This document shows positions 27,207 through 36,458 of a stretch of DNA of 64,000 bases, one piece after another (the stretch's first letter is position 1; each line of letters opens with the position of its first letter). The DNA is taken from assembly GCA_903926465.1 (NCBI GenBank), contig CAIYJE010000035.1, positions 1-64,000 on the forward strand, read 5' to 3'. The DNA is from an uncultured Planctomycetales bacterium (GTDB lineage Bacteria; Planctomycetota; Planctomycetia; Isosphaerales; Isosphaeraceae). The notes under the pieces were generated by a model. It was not told the DNA's origin, did not search any database, and was given only the letters and a program-made list of their open reading frames with translations. The translations under genes were made by a program, and so were the position numbers.

Positions 27207-27282
27207 AAGCCGTTTCAAAACCGGGACTGGCTCCGAGTCTGCGAGGTGCCTGTCCCAGGTTTTGGAATTGTCGCTTAAAAAC
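27207..27282. repeat. Dispersed palindromic repeat, copy 1 (second copy at 61868)
   Basis: 76 bases that match 61868-61943 at 71 positions, in the same orientation. The core is an imperfect inverted repeat: CAAAACC-GGGAC on the left with GTCCC-A-GGTTTTG on the right, enclosing ~24 bases of loop. It lies between two genes, 72 bases after the oxidoreductase stop. The form is that of a REP-like element. Confidence 0.85.
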
Positions 27283-27375
27283 CTCACCTGGCTTTTCAGT
27301 CTTGCCGGAGTGGGCTAATTCTCAGCTACCTCAAGGCTTGGCCATTCAGAGTCGTATCCAGGGGAGATCGCAGTC

Positions 27376-28200
27376 ATGAAACTTGGTTTGATCAACTCGG
27401 CCTGGGCACAGGCTGGCCGTGAAACCTCGTACGGAATTCAGCAAACCCGCCTGATCGGGTTCGACGCGATCGATATTTTTGTCGATCCGCTGGATGCCAG
27501 TCCTGCTGAGCTCGGGGAGATCAAGAATCAGTGCGAACAGGCTGGTTTGCCAATTGTGAGCGTGGCCTGTGTGGCGCTTGGGTTGATTGACTTCAATCCC
27601 AGTGTTCAGCGGTTTCACATGCAGAGAGTGCGAGCCTATCTGGATACGGTGCGGTTGTTCGGGGCCCGCAATCTGTTGCTTGTGCTGGGGGAATACGTCT
27701 GGCAGCAAGAAGTAATCTCGCCTGGAGAGCAGTGGGACACCGGTGTCAGAAATGTGCGTGAGCTGGGCGAGTATGCGGCCGGGTTTGGGCTGGAAATTGC
27801 GCTCGAAATGGAGCCGTTTCATCAGTCCCTTTTGAACGATGTACCCAAGATGGATCGGTTCCTGACCGAGGTGAATCATCCGGCGGTGAAGGCGAACGTG
27901 GACATTTCTCACATGGTGCTGGCGGGTCAGCCGGCGGCATTGCTGGAGCAATTGCGGGGTCGCATTGCTCACGTGCACATTTCAGACTGTAATGGCAAGG
28001 TTCACGGAGATCTTCCACCGGGCCGTGGCATGGTGAACTTCCGCCCGTATCTGGACATGATTCGTGCGCTTGATATTCCTGATGCCACGATCTCCGTGGA
28101 ACTTGAGTATTCGCCTGATCCCGATCGGATCGAAGACTGGGTTCGCGAAGCGTATGAGGCCACCGCGAGGCTGATGCGCGAGTCAGGTCTACGCGTATGA
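27376..28200 (+). CDS. Sugar phosphate isomerase/epimerase (xylose isomerase-like TIM barrel)
   Basis: A 274-aa cytoplasmic enzyme with an AP endonuclease family 2/xylose isomerase-like barrel. ATG 27376 follows GGGGAGA by 7 bases. Visible barrel features: KLGLINSAWA, GFDAIDIFVDP (strand 2), ARNLLLVLGE (strand ~4), IALEMEPFHQS (metal-binding Glu), VKANVDISHMVLAG (Asp-x-x-His), AHVHISDCNGKVHGDLPPGRG (H-x-H/D then GxG), and ISVELEYSPD (final Glu). The metal ligands of the superfamily are all in place. It overlaps the ABC permease gene by ATGA. The sugar or inositol substrate is unknown. Confidence 0.85.
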   Translation: MKLGLINSAWAQAGRETSYGIQQTRLIGFDAIDIFVDPLDASPAELGEIKNQCEQAGLPIVSVACVALGLIDFNPSVQRFHMQRVRAYLDTVRLFGARNLLLVLGEYVWQQEVISPGEQWDTGVRNVRELGEYAAGFGLEIALEMEPFHQSLLNDVPKMDRFLTEVNHPAVKANVDISHMVLAGQPAALLEQLRGRIAHVHISDCNGKVHGDLPPGRGMVNFRPYLDMIRALDIPDATISVELEYSPDPDRIEDWVREAYEATARLMRESGLRV

Positions 28201-29849
28201 GTGGGCGGCAGGTCGGGCGGCTCGGAGAACTGACTGTTGGGCTCACGCTGGTGCTGCTGGTGGGGTGGCCTTTGCTTGTGGGCGTGGCCTCGGCCATGTT
28301 CCGTCAAGTCCCCGAACCGACCACCGCCGGTTGGAATGGTTCGGTCTCTTCGCCCGCACTGCTGGGGAACACGGTGCGGGTGGTTGGTCTGACGATCTTG
28401 CTGAGCGTGCCGCTGGGTGGCTTGCTGGCGTGGCTCTTGACCCGAACCGACCTGCCTGGCCGGTCGATCGGTTGGGCCATTCTGGTGGTGCAGGCCATGA
28501 TTCCGCTGCCGCTGCAGGCCTTGGCCTGGCTTGGCGGTTATGGAAACATGGGTCGTCAGCAGGCCCTGGGCTCGTCTGCGTGGCTCACCGGTTGGCCGGC
28601 GGCTGCGTTTGTGGAGGCGGTCTCGGTTTTGCCCTGGGTCGTTCTGATCATTGGAATTGGCCTCCGCGCGGCCGAGACCGAGCTTGAGGACCAGGCTCGG
28701 CTGCTGTGGCCTGCCTGGCAAGTGATCTGGCGGATCACGATTCAGAGGGCCTGGGGGCTGATCGCGGCGGCCGGTTTGCTGGTGGCCGCGTTTGCAGCCA
28801 CCGATATGACCGTGACCGACCTGATTCCGGTGCGAACCTATGCCGAAGAGTCTTACCTGCTATCTCAGCTTGGCCTGGACCAGGCGCGACTGATGATCCG
28901 GGCCACCTTGCCTCAGTTGACGGTGATCGGGCTGGCTGTGGCGGGGCTTGCATACCGGTTGAGCAGGCTTGACCTGGAGCGTTTGTACGCGGGCAATCGT
29001 CCCCGCTGGACGGTTCCGCTGGGCTCGGCCCGGGTTCCTGCTGCGGTGGGGGTGGCCCTGCTGGCGTTGATCTTGGTTGGGCTGCCGCTGCACGCTTTGA
29101 TCTGGCGGGCGGGACGGGTGGGCGGCGGGGCTGGTTCTGGCGAGTTGACCTGGACGCTGTCGGGGTTGGTGGGCTCGCTACAAGGCGGCTGGCGTGACCT
29201 GATGGGGGGAGCCGGGTCCAATCTGAGGGCTCCGCTGCCCGGTTCGATAGTCTGGTCAGCCATTGCTGCCACCGGATCGGTAACGCTGGCCTGGGTGCTG
29301 GTGTGGCTGGCCCGTCGTTCACGGATCTGGCGAGTGGTGACGCTGCTTGTGTTCACGATGGCTCTGGCTACACCGGGCCCGATCATCGGCCTGGCGATCA
29401 AACAGGCGTACGCTGGAATTTCGTACTGGAACCGCACCCCAGTCCTGCTGGTCCTGGGCCTGGTCGTCCGTTCGTTACCGTATTCGCTGGCCGTGGCCGG
29501 CCCAACGCTCTGGAGCTGGCCGCGTGCCTGGGATGAGCAGGCCAGGCTCGCCGGCCTGGATTCGTGGCGTGAGGCCACGCGATTAACCTTGCCGCTCACC
29601 AGAACGGCGCTGGCAATTGCCTGGCTGCTCGCATTTGTTCAGAGCATGGGAGAGCTTCCCTGCGCGTACCTGACCTATGCTCCCGGCTATGACCTGGTTT
29701 CTCTGCTCGTGTGGAGCATGCTGCATGTGGGGGTCGAGAGCCGCCTGGCGGCGATCGGCCTGATCTTGCTTGCCTTGACATTGATTCCGGCAGGCGTGGT
29801 GCTATTTCTGGCACGCCGCCTGGTCACGCGCAGGAATTCTGGCCGTTGA
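28197..29849 (+). CDS. Two-domain ABC transporter permease (FbpB/ThiP-like)
   Basis: A 550-aa permease with about 12 spans, made of two fused permease domains. Both EAA loops are visible: DQARLLWPAWQVIWRITIQRA (~residues 165-185) and DEQARLAGLDSWREATRLTLP (~445-465). This double-permease layout is that of iron(III), thiamine and related importers. It overlaps the isomerase stop by 4 bases, so the two are translationally coupled. No ATPase or binding-protein gene is adjacent within the window, so it must use a partner from elsewhere. Substrate unknown; the isomerase link makes a non-iron substrate worth considering. Confidence 0.85.
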   Translation: MSGRQVGRLGELTVGLTLVLLVGWPLLVGVASAMFRQVPEPTTAGWNGSVSSPALLGNTVRVVGLTILLSVPLGGLLAWLLTRTDLPGRSIGWAILVVQAMIPLPLQALAWLGGYGNMGRQQALGSSAWLTGWPAAAFVEAVSVLPWVVLIIGIGLRAAETELEDQARLLWPAWQVIWRITIQRAWGLIAAAGLLVAAFAATDMTVTDLIPVRTYAEESYLLSQLGLDQARLMIRATLPQLTVIGLAVAGLAYRLSRLDLERLYAGNRPRWTVPLGSARVPAAVGVALLALILVGLPLHALIWRAGRVGGGAGSGELTWTLSGLVGSLQGGWRDLMGGAGSNLRAPLPGSIVWSAIAATGSVTLAWVLVWLARRSRIWRVVTLLVFTMALATPGPIIGLAIKQAYAGISYWNRTPVLLVLGLVVRSLPYSLAVAGPTLWSWPRAWDEQARLAGLDSWREATRLTLPLTRTALAIAWLLAFVQSMGELPCAYLTYAPGYDLVSLLVWSMLHVGVESRLAAIGLILLALTLIPAGVVLFLARRLVTRRNSGR

Positions 29850-29858
29850 TGACCCGCT

Positions 29859-31529
29859 TCAGCGCTTGCGCCAGATCTCAATCACGCCGAACCGCTGTTC
29901 CTGGCGGTACTGCTGACTCATGACTTGTCGGATGGTGGGGAGTTCGAGAAACGGGGTGAATGAGGGTTGCTCGGGATCCCAGACCACCACAGTTCCAGGG
30001 GGGGCATTGGTGAGTGCCTTTGCAAACTCCGGTTCAATCTCTGGGTTGATCGTATACAGGTAGGGGACAGCCCCTTCGGCCGTGAGTGGTGAGATGCGCC
30101 CGGCTGGTCCATTGATGGCCGGGAACGGGAAGTTTCTGAGGAGATTCGCAACCAGGGTGGATTGGCTGGTCTTGGTGCGCAGGTAGTTGATGGTCTGGCG
30201 GTACTCTTCCCAGCGGTAGGGAGACCGGGTATCGCCAGGGGCGAAGTAGGTTTGTGCCCCTAGCGGGACCCTGGCGGGCAGTTCGTTCTTCGCCAGGTCT
30301 TTCCAGGCTTCTGTGCTCCGGGCCGGGCTCCAGAACCGCGGCCAGCCAGGGAGCAGGGCCATCACCAGTGCCAGCAATCCGAGAGACCACCGCCTGGCGG
30401 ATTGGGGCTGGACGGGCAGCGACCGGATTGCGGCCACGAAAACCGCAAGGTTCAGTGTCCAAAACACGCGCAAGGGGTGTGCCAGGTAAGCATGCCGGAT
30501 CGGGTGCACCGGTTCGTACAGGAACGCAATGCCGAGGGCGAGCACCCACGGTCCAGCCAGAATCCTGAGGGGCTGGTTCCTGGTCCGAGCCAGCCAGACG
30601 CCGTTGAGGATGAACAGTAGCCCCAGCTTCCCAAGGTCGAGGGTCCTGAGGATCTCCCTGGTTGATCGCCAGCTCATTAGCGAGGGGTCGAGCCCATTCT
30701 GGAGCAACAGGCTTTGGAGCAGGCCAGGGCGTGCCAGACCGGCGTAGCGAGTGCCGTAGCTCACGGTGCGAATGGCGTTGATCAGGTCATCGATCAGGCC
30801 AAAAACGATCAGCGGCAGAAAGGCGACAAATACCGAGGCTCCGAACCCGATCGACCAGATCAGGAACGGCTTGATTGGATGTGGTGGCCTCACGGAACTG
30901 CGTGCAGGCGCTTCTAACCAGAGTGCCAGCCCGATGGGCGGCAACAGCAGCACTACGTGGGGCCGGATCGTAAACGCTACCGCCATCACGGCGGCAGAGG
31001 CGAGCAGCGCACCCGGGCGTCCGTGTCCACGCTGGATGATGAGCAATGCGGCAGCGGCGAACAGTGCCGCCTGCCAGTCTCGCTGGGCCACCAGGTGATA
31101 GGGCTGGTTCAGGTAGTACGCCAGCAAGGATACGGTGGCGAACCAGCCCGATAACCGGGAGCCAAGCCGGTTGCGGCTCCAGCTCAGAATCAGAAAAATC
31201 AGGCTCAGCAGCAGGGCACAATCCAGGGCGTAGATGCTTGCGGTATGCCCCCAGCCGAATCCCCAGCCCAGTCCCAGAAACAGGTAAATCTGGCCTGGGA
31301 AATTGAAAACCCGCACATCGCGGTAGGGCACGGTTCCGGCGGACCAAGCCTGGGCTAGCCAGGCGTAGGTATCCAGGTCAATCCACCAGGGCCAGGTCAG
31401 GTACTGGGGTAGCCAACCCAGCAACCAGACCACGGACAGGCTGCCCAGAATCCAGCCAAGGCCGCGTTCAAGCCGATCCGAGTGGTTGTCGGTGGAGGCG
31501 GGTGATGTCACGGGGTGCCGGCATTGCAA
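29859..31529 (-). CDS. GT-C fold membrane glycosyltransferase-like protein
   Basis: A 556-aa membrane protein with about 11-12 spans. After the first span comes WWIDLDTYAWLAQAW (~residues 47-61) with an acidic cluster in the first extracytoplasmic loop, then PYRDVRVFNFPGQIYLF (~69-85), the arrangement of GT-C glycosyltransferases of the GT39/GT83 kind. Spans alternate with short loops up to a ~100-residue soluble C-terminus. The start is unclear: TTG 31529 or GTG 31511. It is convergent with the ABC permease, with 9 bases between stops. Sugar donor and acceptor are unknown. Confidence 0.75.
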   Translation of the reverse strand: MQCRHPVTSPASTDNHSDRLERGLGWILGSLSVVWLLGWLPQYLTWPWWIDLDTYAWLAQAWSAGTVPYRDVRVFNFPGQIYLFLGLGWGFGWGHTASIYALDCALLLSLIFLILSWSRNRLGSRLSGWFATVSLLAYYLNQPYHLVAQRDWQAALFAAAALLIIQRGHGRPGALLASAAVMAVAFTIRPHVVLLLPPIGLALWLEAPARSSVRPPHPIKPFLIWSIGFGASVFVAFLPLIVFGLIDDLINAIRTVSYGTRYAGLARPGLLQSLLLQNGLDPSLMSWRSTREILRTLDLGKLGLLFILNGVWLARTRNQPLRILAGPWVLALGIAFLYEPVHPIRHAYLAHPLRVFWTLNLAVFVAAIRSLPVQPQSARRWSLGLLALVMALLPGWPRFWSPARSTEAWKDLAKNELPARVPLGAQTYFAPGDTRSPYRWEEYRQTINYLRTKTSQSTLVANLLRNFPFPAINGPAGRISPLTAEGAVPYLYTINPEIEPEFAKALTNAPPGTVVVWDPEQPSFTPFLELPTIRQVMSQQYRQEQRFGVIEIWRKR

Positions 31530-31564
31530 AGAGGAACAAGGGCGGGTCGATCGCGGTCGTCTGC

Positions 31565-31840
31565 CTACTGGAGTTCAGGATGAGACTGAGCCGTTTTTCG
31601 AGAAATCGGCTGACCCCAGTCATCGGCCCCTTCGTTCGTGGGCAAATTGGTTTTCTTCGAGATTGGACCATAGTTGTAACCGGCATAGCCGCCCAGGAAC
31701 AATGTCCGCTTGGGCTGGGTTTCCGGCTTGGGCTTATAGGCGGAGTAGGAGCGGCCAGGCCGACCTTCCGGGCTCTTGCAGGCTGGTAGTGCAACGGCCA
31801 TGAACAGGCTCAACGCGATCAAGCCCTGAGTTTTCCGCAT
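31565..31840 (-). CDS. Small lipoprotein
   Basis: A 91-aa protein. ATG 31840 has AAGGAG 9 bases upstream; a longer frame to 31882 lacks one. Signal: MRKTQGLIALSLFMAVALPAC, with a lipobox ALPAC (Cys at residue 21). The mature part is basic and Tyr/Gly-rich (GGYAGYNYG) with no known domain. It should be anchored in a membrane facing the periplasm. It lies 35 bases upstream of the GT-C gene on the same strand and may be cotranscribed with it. Confidence 0.75.
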   Translation of the reverse strand: MRKTQGLIALSLFMAVALPACKSPEGRPGRSYSAYKPKPETQPKRTLFLGGYAGYNYGPISKKTNLPTNEGADDWGQPISRKTAQSHPELQ

Positions 31841-32317
31841 CGCCTTGGTCTCCTTCTCCGGCGCGGGTTTTACTGGGAACACCCACGCATCATTGTGAGA
31901 TCGACATTTTCTCGGCCAAAGCTCGCCAATTCTTCAAAACTTCAAACCGTTTGCCGAGCAATTGCCTGGAGTGATGACCGGGCCGGCCTGAACTTTTGGG
32001 GGCAGCGTGCCGCACGGCAACCCCGCAATCCGATGCAAAACCCTCAAGGGACTAGTACCTACACCAAATCCAGGGATCTGGGAACCGCATCCCTGCAGTT
32101 CGAGCCCATGGGGACTTGGTTCGGACTGGCTTGATGCCAGATCTTGGCCGTTTGAGCGAGCGCGGGATCTGGCCATGGCTTGCTTTGCTCCCACGGTGGA
32201 GGCGTATGGGTCCAAAGAACGAGGAACCGGACGTGATGCCAGCGAGAGCAGGTGGTAGGCTGGAACAGAGTCCTGGCATTTGCCGGGATTCGTCTGAACG
32301 AACAGGGGGGCCGCCAG
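31841..32317. other. Intergenic region between divergent lipoprotein and small secreted-protein genes
   Basis: About 480 bases without a supported gene. Open frames on both strands here are fragmentary in content; the longest (minus, 31934-32599) crosses into the coding and signal-peptide region of the plus-strand gene and is rejected. Promoters for both flanking genes should lie here. No repeat or hairpin stood out. Confidence 0.35.
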
Positions 32318-32836
32318 ATGCGCTATCAACAGCAGGGTCGATGGTTTTGGTTGAGTTTGCTGGCTCTGGGTGGGTGGATCGCCGGGCCTCAGCCTGCCAT
32401 CAGCGCAGAGCATGCCGAGATCACGCTCAAGGTTGAGACGCCCCGTGAGCAAAAAACAGCCCACGTGGACCAGACCCCTCCGGCCACCGGAAAGATTCCC
32501 AGGCCTGTGATTCATGCCAAGGTCGGAGATCCGATCCGGGTTGAGTACCAGCTTACCAACGTCTATCCCAACAAAACGCTTCAGGACGTGGTTGTGCACT
32601 TCTACGTGGCACGTATTGAAAGCGTTGGACAGAAGTCGTTACCGAATCTGTCGAGCGAGGAATCAATTGTGCTTGAGTCGGCACTCGACATGGATTTTCG
32701 GCCCGGCGGCCATTCAGGCGCACGCTCGAAGTTCAAGATCGATTCGGCCGGGGTCTACCTGATCAGGATCGAAACGCGAGAAACCCAGAGCGATCACGAG
32801 CACTTCTCGGCCATGGACCTGGTGATTGAGCCCTGA
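32318..32836 (+). CDS. Secreted protein of unknown function, beta-rich, 172 aa
   Basis: ATG 32318 is the likely start (AGGGGGG about 7 bases upstream), giving a signal peptide (WFWLSLLALGGWIAG) and a mature protein from about residue 31. The mature part is beta-rich: VGDPIRVEYQLTNVYPNKTLQDVVVHFYVAR looks like a single Ig/CARDB-type sandwich, with a later GVYLIRIETRETQ strand. Such domains often serve as adhesion or interaction modules. The stop is only 7 bases from the stop of the convergent gene. Confidence 0.65.
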   Translation: MRYQQQGRWFWLSLLALGGWIAGPQPAISAEHAEITLKVETPREQKTAHVDQTPPATGKIPRPVIHAKVGDPIRVEYQLTNVYPNKTLQDVVVHFYVARIESVGQKSLPNLSSEESIVLESALDMDFRPGGHSGARSKFKIDSAGVYLIRIETRETQSDHEHFSAMDLVIEP

Positions 32837-32843
32837 GTGGAAA

Positions 32844-33986
32844 TTAACGGGCCTCGGTTCCAAATTGCATCTGAAACCCCTGGACTTTGGCACCTGTCCG
32901 GGGGTCGACGTAGTTGAACCTACGGATCTGGGGCCGATTCCGGGGCGGCCAGTCGGCGTTCGGCTCCTGAGCTTCTGCCTCTGCATCGGCCTCTGCGGGA
33001 GCGGGTGGCTGAACGGCCGCCCGATCCTGGGGCTTCATCAATCGAAGCGCCTCGGCTTCAAAGGCCTCCATCTCCCGCCTCATCAGTTCAAAGGCCTGAT
33101 CTGGATTGGCATTGCCAGCTCCCCGGCCAAACCCGAGAAAATCTTGACGTCCCCGGAAGCGGCCCTGCGCTCTGAGCATGGCCTCAAACTGTTGCTGCTG
33201 GGCGGCCATTTGCTGACGCATGAACTGCTCAAGGGCGGCCTGGTTTCGGCCAGCGAAGAGGCGAGGGTCAATGCCACGGAAACCGGGCATTGCTGGGGGG
33301 CGACGGCGTGCCTCTTGAGCCATCTTTTCCCCCTCCTCACGCTTGTGATCTTCCAGTTCCTTGCGCTCTGCACGAACTCGTTCAGCCTCTTGCTCAATAT
33401 CCGATAGTTCCAGCGGTTGCTCAGGCTTGGCCGTTCCAGCAATCTCAGCAGGCGGTTTCTCTGGGTTTTCCGCAGAAGAGGCGAGCGGGCTTTCCAGTGC
33501 AGGCGCCGGGGGCGTCTCGGTTTGGGCCACGTGGACCTCGGCCGACTTGCCGGGCTCTTCCTGGGGCACGAGATCGAGTCCCAAGCCCGGAGGCACGGCC
33601 TCATCGGTTTTGGCAACTGCTGGTTCGGTGGCTGGCGCAGGGACCGGCACTGCCGTTCTGGGTTGGTGGCTCACGGGCCCCCAGTGCCAGTCTGGCTGGC
33701 TGACCCGATAGACGGTCAGGCCAAAGGCCACAAACATCAGCAAAAGAGCAGGCACCAGCATGGCCGCCATCCGGCGCCCATTGGCTTTGGGGTCATGAAC
33801 CAGAACCCCTTTGGCAACCACCGGTTGTGTAGATTCAACCGGGTTGGTCTCGGCTGGGGGGGCTGGTTCCGGGGCCGGCTCGGTGCTTGAACCCTCACGC
33901 GAGGCTTTCAGAATCGCATCGATATTATCGATCTGATCAAACGGATCGTGTGCGGGTGGACTTGGTGGGCTGGGTTGTGGAGTCAT
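32844..33986 (-). CDS. Single-span membrane protein with long Pro/Ala/Glu-rich region
   Basis: A 380-aa protein. Residues 1-70 are cytoplasmic and Pro-rich with a FDQIDNIDAIL helix; one span lies at ~73-95 (MLVPALLLMFVAFGLTVY). The rest is extracytoplasmic: a Pro/Ala/Glu linker (~105-190), a charged coiled coil (~195-225), and Gln/Phe-rich helices (MRQQMAAQQQQFEAML, ~260-275). The closing motif is RRFNYVDPRTGAKVQGFQM. Nothing recognisable as an enzyme. It starts 108 bases downstream of the 787-aa FG-GAP gene on the same strand, so the two may be cotranscribed. A structural or envelope-spanning role is a guess. Confidence 0.65.
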   Translation of the reverse strand: MTPQPSPPSPPAHDPFDQIDNIDAILKASREGSSTEPAPEPAPPAETNPVESTQPVVAKGVLVHDPKANGRRMAAMLVPALLLMFVAFGLTVYRVSQPDWHWGPVSHQPRTAVPVPAPATEPAVAKTDEAVPPGLGLDLVPQEEPGKSAEVHVAQTETPPAPALESPLASSAENPEKPPAEIAGTAKPEQPLELSDIEQEAERVRAERKELEDHKREEGEKMAQEARRRPPAMPGFRGIDPRLFAGRNQAALEQFMRQQMAAQQQQFEAMLRAQGRFRGRQDFLGFGRGAGNANPDQAFELMRREMEAFEAEALRLMKPQDRAAVQPPAPAEADAEAEAQEPNADWPPRNRPQIRRFNYVDPRTGAKVQGFQMQFGTEAR

Positions 33987-34094
33987 GAGCCATGGCCCCG
34001 TCGAGGAGAAAACACGGACTGAGTCGATTCTTTATTATTGACGATCATCGGTTCCTGATTGTTCGCGCGGACAGGGTTTTCCCGTCTGATCGGT

Positions 34095-36458
34095 TTATTC
34101 GGAGGCACCGGCAGAGTTACCCGGTTCGCCGGCGGGCTTGGCTTCCGCAGCGGTTGCCCCGGAATCTTGGCGGTAAACCAGCACCCGGTCATGGCAGATC
34201 AGAATCAGGTCGGTGCGGCCATCGCCATCAACGTCGCCCACGGCCATATCGCGTGGTTCCACCAGGCTGTTACGATCGCGGAACGATTTCTTCTCAAAGA
34301 TTTTGAAGGCCAGCCCACGGGTGAGCTTTCCCGGCCCTCCGTAGTTGAGAATTTCCATGGAGTGCTCGCCGATATCGCTGACGGCGATATCGGGTCGACC
34401 GTCGCCGTTAAAGTCGGCCTCAATCAGGTCGCCGAGCAAGGCATCTTGGCGCGTGGTCTCGTAGTCTGCAAGCGATTCGAACCGCAGCCCTTTGCGGCCG
34501 GTAAGCACCACGCCAAACTTGTCGGTGCCGGCCAGCAGCAGGTCTGGACGGCCGTCTCCGTCAAGGTCGGCCACGTGCATACCCTGAAAGTCAAATGATC
34601 CCACCGAGAGGGAGCCGATGGGGCGGTAAACCTCATCTCGTTTATCCAAGAGCAGCAACCGCTTGGAGGCTCGGTCGAGCAAAACGACCTCGCTGGTTCC
34701 GTCGCCATCAAAATCCAGCGTGGCGGCTCCAATGATTTGTGCACCGCCCCGGCCGGCGTTGAACTGATCTTTGACTTCCCACTGACCATCGGGCCCCAGT
34801 AGCACCGAGCGGGCGAATGTTTTCTGAGCGACCAGCAGCGCTGCATCACTGGGGGCTGCGGTGCTGAGTCCGCTTGGGGTGGCCTCAACGAGTGGCCCAA
34901 GGTTTCCACTGGCGGGCTGGAACGGCTTGCCATCGGGCTGGCCGAGCAACAGGATTGGAGCTCCGAGCGGTTTGAAAATCAGCAGATCGGGTCGGCCGTC
35001 ACGGTTAACATCCAGCACCTTCAGCGCTGGTGGGGTACCGGTGAGGCCAGGGATCGGAACGGCCTCGGCATCACCCCAGCGGAACGGTACAAACTGCCCA
35101 TTGGCTCCCGCTTTCACGCCGCGGAGTTCGAAGCCCGCGCCTTTGATGCGTGAAATGTAGAGAACTTCCTGACCCTTGTCTGCGTCCAGATCGGCAGACT
35201 GCAGGGTGACCGGCTCGCCGGAGATCGGCAAGGGGGCTGGGAAACTGAGCCGACCATCCTGGAAGCGGCTGAGGCCGATTTGCTTCTCCTGCTCGGAGAG
35301 TACAATAACCTCACCTTTGCCGTCTCCATCAAGATCGGCGACGGTGGCTTGTCGGGTCCCTGCAAGGCTTGGGAACGGGAGTCCCCTCACAAGCCCGCCC
35401 TCCTCTTGGAGATAGAGCAAGATCTGGGCATTTGCCGGGTCGGTCACAACCACGTCAGACTTGTGATCGCCATTGACGTCACCCAGCGTGAGGGCTCGGC
35501 CACGGCTGTCTCCGGATGGCAAGGGGAAGAAAAGCAACCGCCCTCGCCTGGCGGCTTCGTCGTCTCCACCCTCCGCGAGTTTCAATACCCGGACCCGCCC
35601 AGACTGCCCCTCAACCACCAGCAACTCGTCGCCCGGCTGGCCATCCACATTGCCAAACGAAATTGCCCGGGGGGTATCTAGCGCAAACCGTTGTTCAGGG
35701 CCAAGCTGGCCCCCTTTGGTTGAAAATCGCACGCGGATCGGATCTTCGCTGCCGCTATCCAGCAAAACCAGGTCGTTCCCGCCATCACCGTCGAGATCAA
35801 CCATCTTGAAGATGCCGGGCCGGGCAGCCGTGTGCGCCACGCGGTCGGGATCGCCCAGGTGGCCATCGGCCGTCTGGAGAATGGTCACCAGTTCACCGGG
35901 CAGAAGTAAAACGAGATCGTCCCGGCCGTCACGGTTCAGATCACCGGCGGCCAAAGAGGTCTGAGACTCAACCGCTTCACCCACCGGAATCCTGCGCCAT
36001 TCTTCAAACTGCCCCGCGCCTTTCCCCTTCAGAACGACAATTTCTGCTGGCGTGCCATAAAAAGCCAGGTCGGTCTTGCCATCGTGATCGAAGTCGCCCG
36101 TGGCAAGGCTCACCACTTCCTTGTTCACCGGCACGCTTGAGAGCCTCATGCGCCGGCTGGAAATGACCTGATTGGCACCCGAGGGGGTGGGCCCGCTGCT
36201 GGTGCCAGGCGTGCTGAGGAGCAGGTCGATGCGTGATTGGGCGTTATTGGCAACCGCGATGTCGTCAATCTTGTCGCCGTCCAGATTGGCGGTGATCAAG
36301 TTCGAGATTCGTTCGTGGAGCTTGTAAATCTCAAGCGGCTGGAATCCGTAATACTCAGCAATTGGCGGATCTTCGGACCGTGCGGTCATGCCCACACTCA
36401 GGGTCAGGGCCAATCCCAGTGCCCCGGTTTTCCACCTGCTGCCACGATCTTGAGTCAT
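34095..36458 (-). CDS. Secreted FG-GAP/VCBS beta-propeller protein with 13 calcium-binding-like loops
   Basis: A 787-aa protein from ATG 36458; a further 19 codons upstream are open but unlikely. Signal peptide: ~residues 1-29 (GALGLALTLSVGMTARS). The body is a chain of FG-GAP/VCBS repeats, each with a loop of the DxDxDGxxD/E kind. I count 13: DLDGDKIDD, DFDHDGKTD, DLNRDGRDD, DLDGDGGND, NVDGQPGDE, DVNGDHKSD, DLDGDGKGE, DLDADKGQE, DVNRDGRPD, DFDGDGTSE, DLDGDGRPD, DFNGDGRPD, DVDGDGRTD. This would make two seven-bladed propellers, minus one. The C-terminus is a short Ala/Gly tail. Secreted; ligand-binding or adhesive role inferred. Confidence 0.85.
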   Translation of the reverse strand: MTQDRGSRWKTGALGLALTLSVGMTARSEDPPIAEYYGFQPLEIYKLHERISNLITANLDGDKIDDIAVANNAQSRIDLLLSTPGTSSGPTPSGANQVISSRRMRLSSVPVNKEVVSLATGDFDHDGKTDLAFYGTPAEIVVLKGKGAGQFEEWRRIPVGEAVESQTSLAAGDLNRDGRDDLVLLLPGELVTILQTADGHLGDPDRVAHTAARPGIFKMVDLDGDGGNDLVLLDSGSEDPIRVRFSTKGGQLGPEQRFALDTPRAISFGNVDGQPGDELLVVEGQSGRVRVLKLAEGGDDEAARRGRLLFFPLPSGDSRGRALTLGDVNGDHKSDVVVTDPANAQILLYLQEEGGLVRGLPFPSLAGTRQATVADLDGDGKGEVIVLSEQEKQIGLSRFQDGRLSFPAPLPISGEPVTLQSADLDADKGQEVLYISRIKGAGFELRGVKAGANGQFVPFRWGDAEAVPIPGLTGTPPALKVLDVNRDGRPDLLIFKPLGAPILLLGQPDGKPFQPASGNLGPLVEATPSGLSTAAPSDAALLVAQKTFARSVLLGPDGQWEVKDQFNAGRGGAQIIGAATLDFDGDGTSEVVLLDRASKRLLLLDKRDEVYRPIGSLSVGSFDFQGMHVADLDGDGRPDLLLAGTDKFGVVLTGRKGLRFESLADYETTRQDALLGDLIEADFNGDGRPDIAVSDIGEHSMEILNYGGPGKLTRGLAFKIFEKKSFRDRNSLVEPRDMAVGDVDGDGRTDLILICHDRVLVYRQDSGATAAEAKPAGEPGNSAGASE

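Noticed and set aside
31934-32599. 221-codon minus-strand frame
   Set aside because: It runs over the signal-peptide and coding region of the plus-strand secreted-protein gene, which has a better start, signal and composition.
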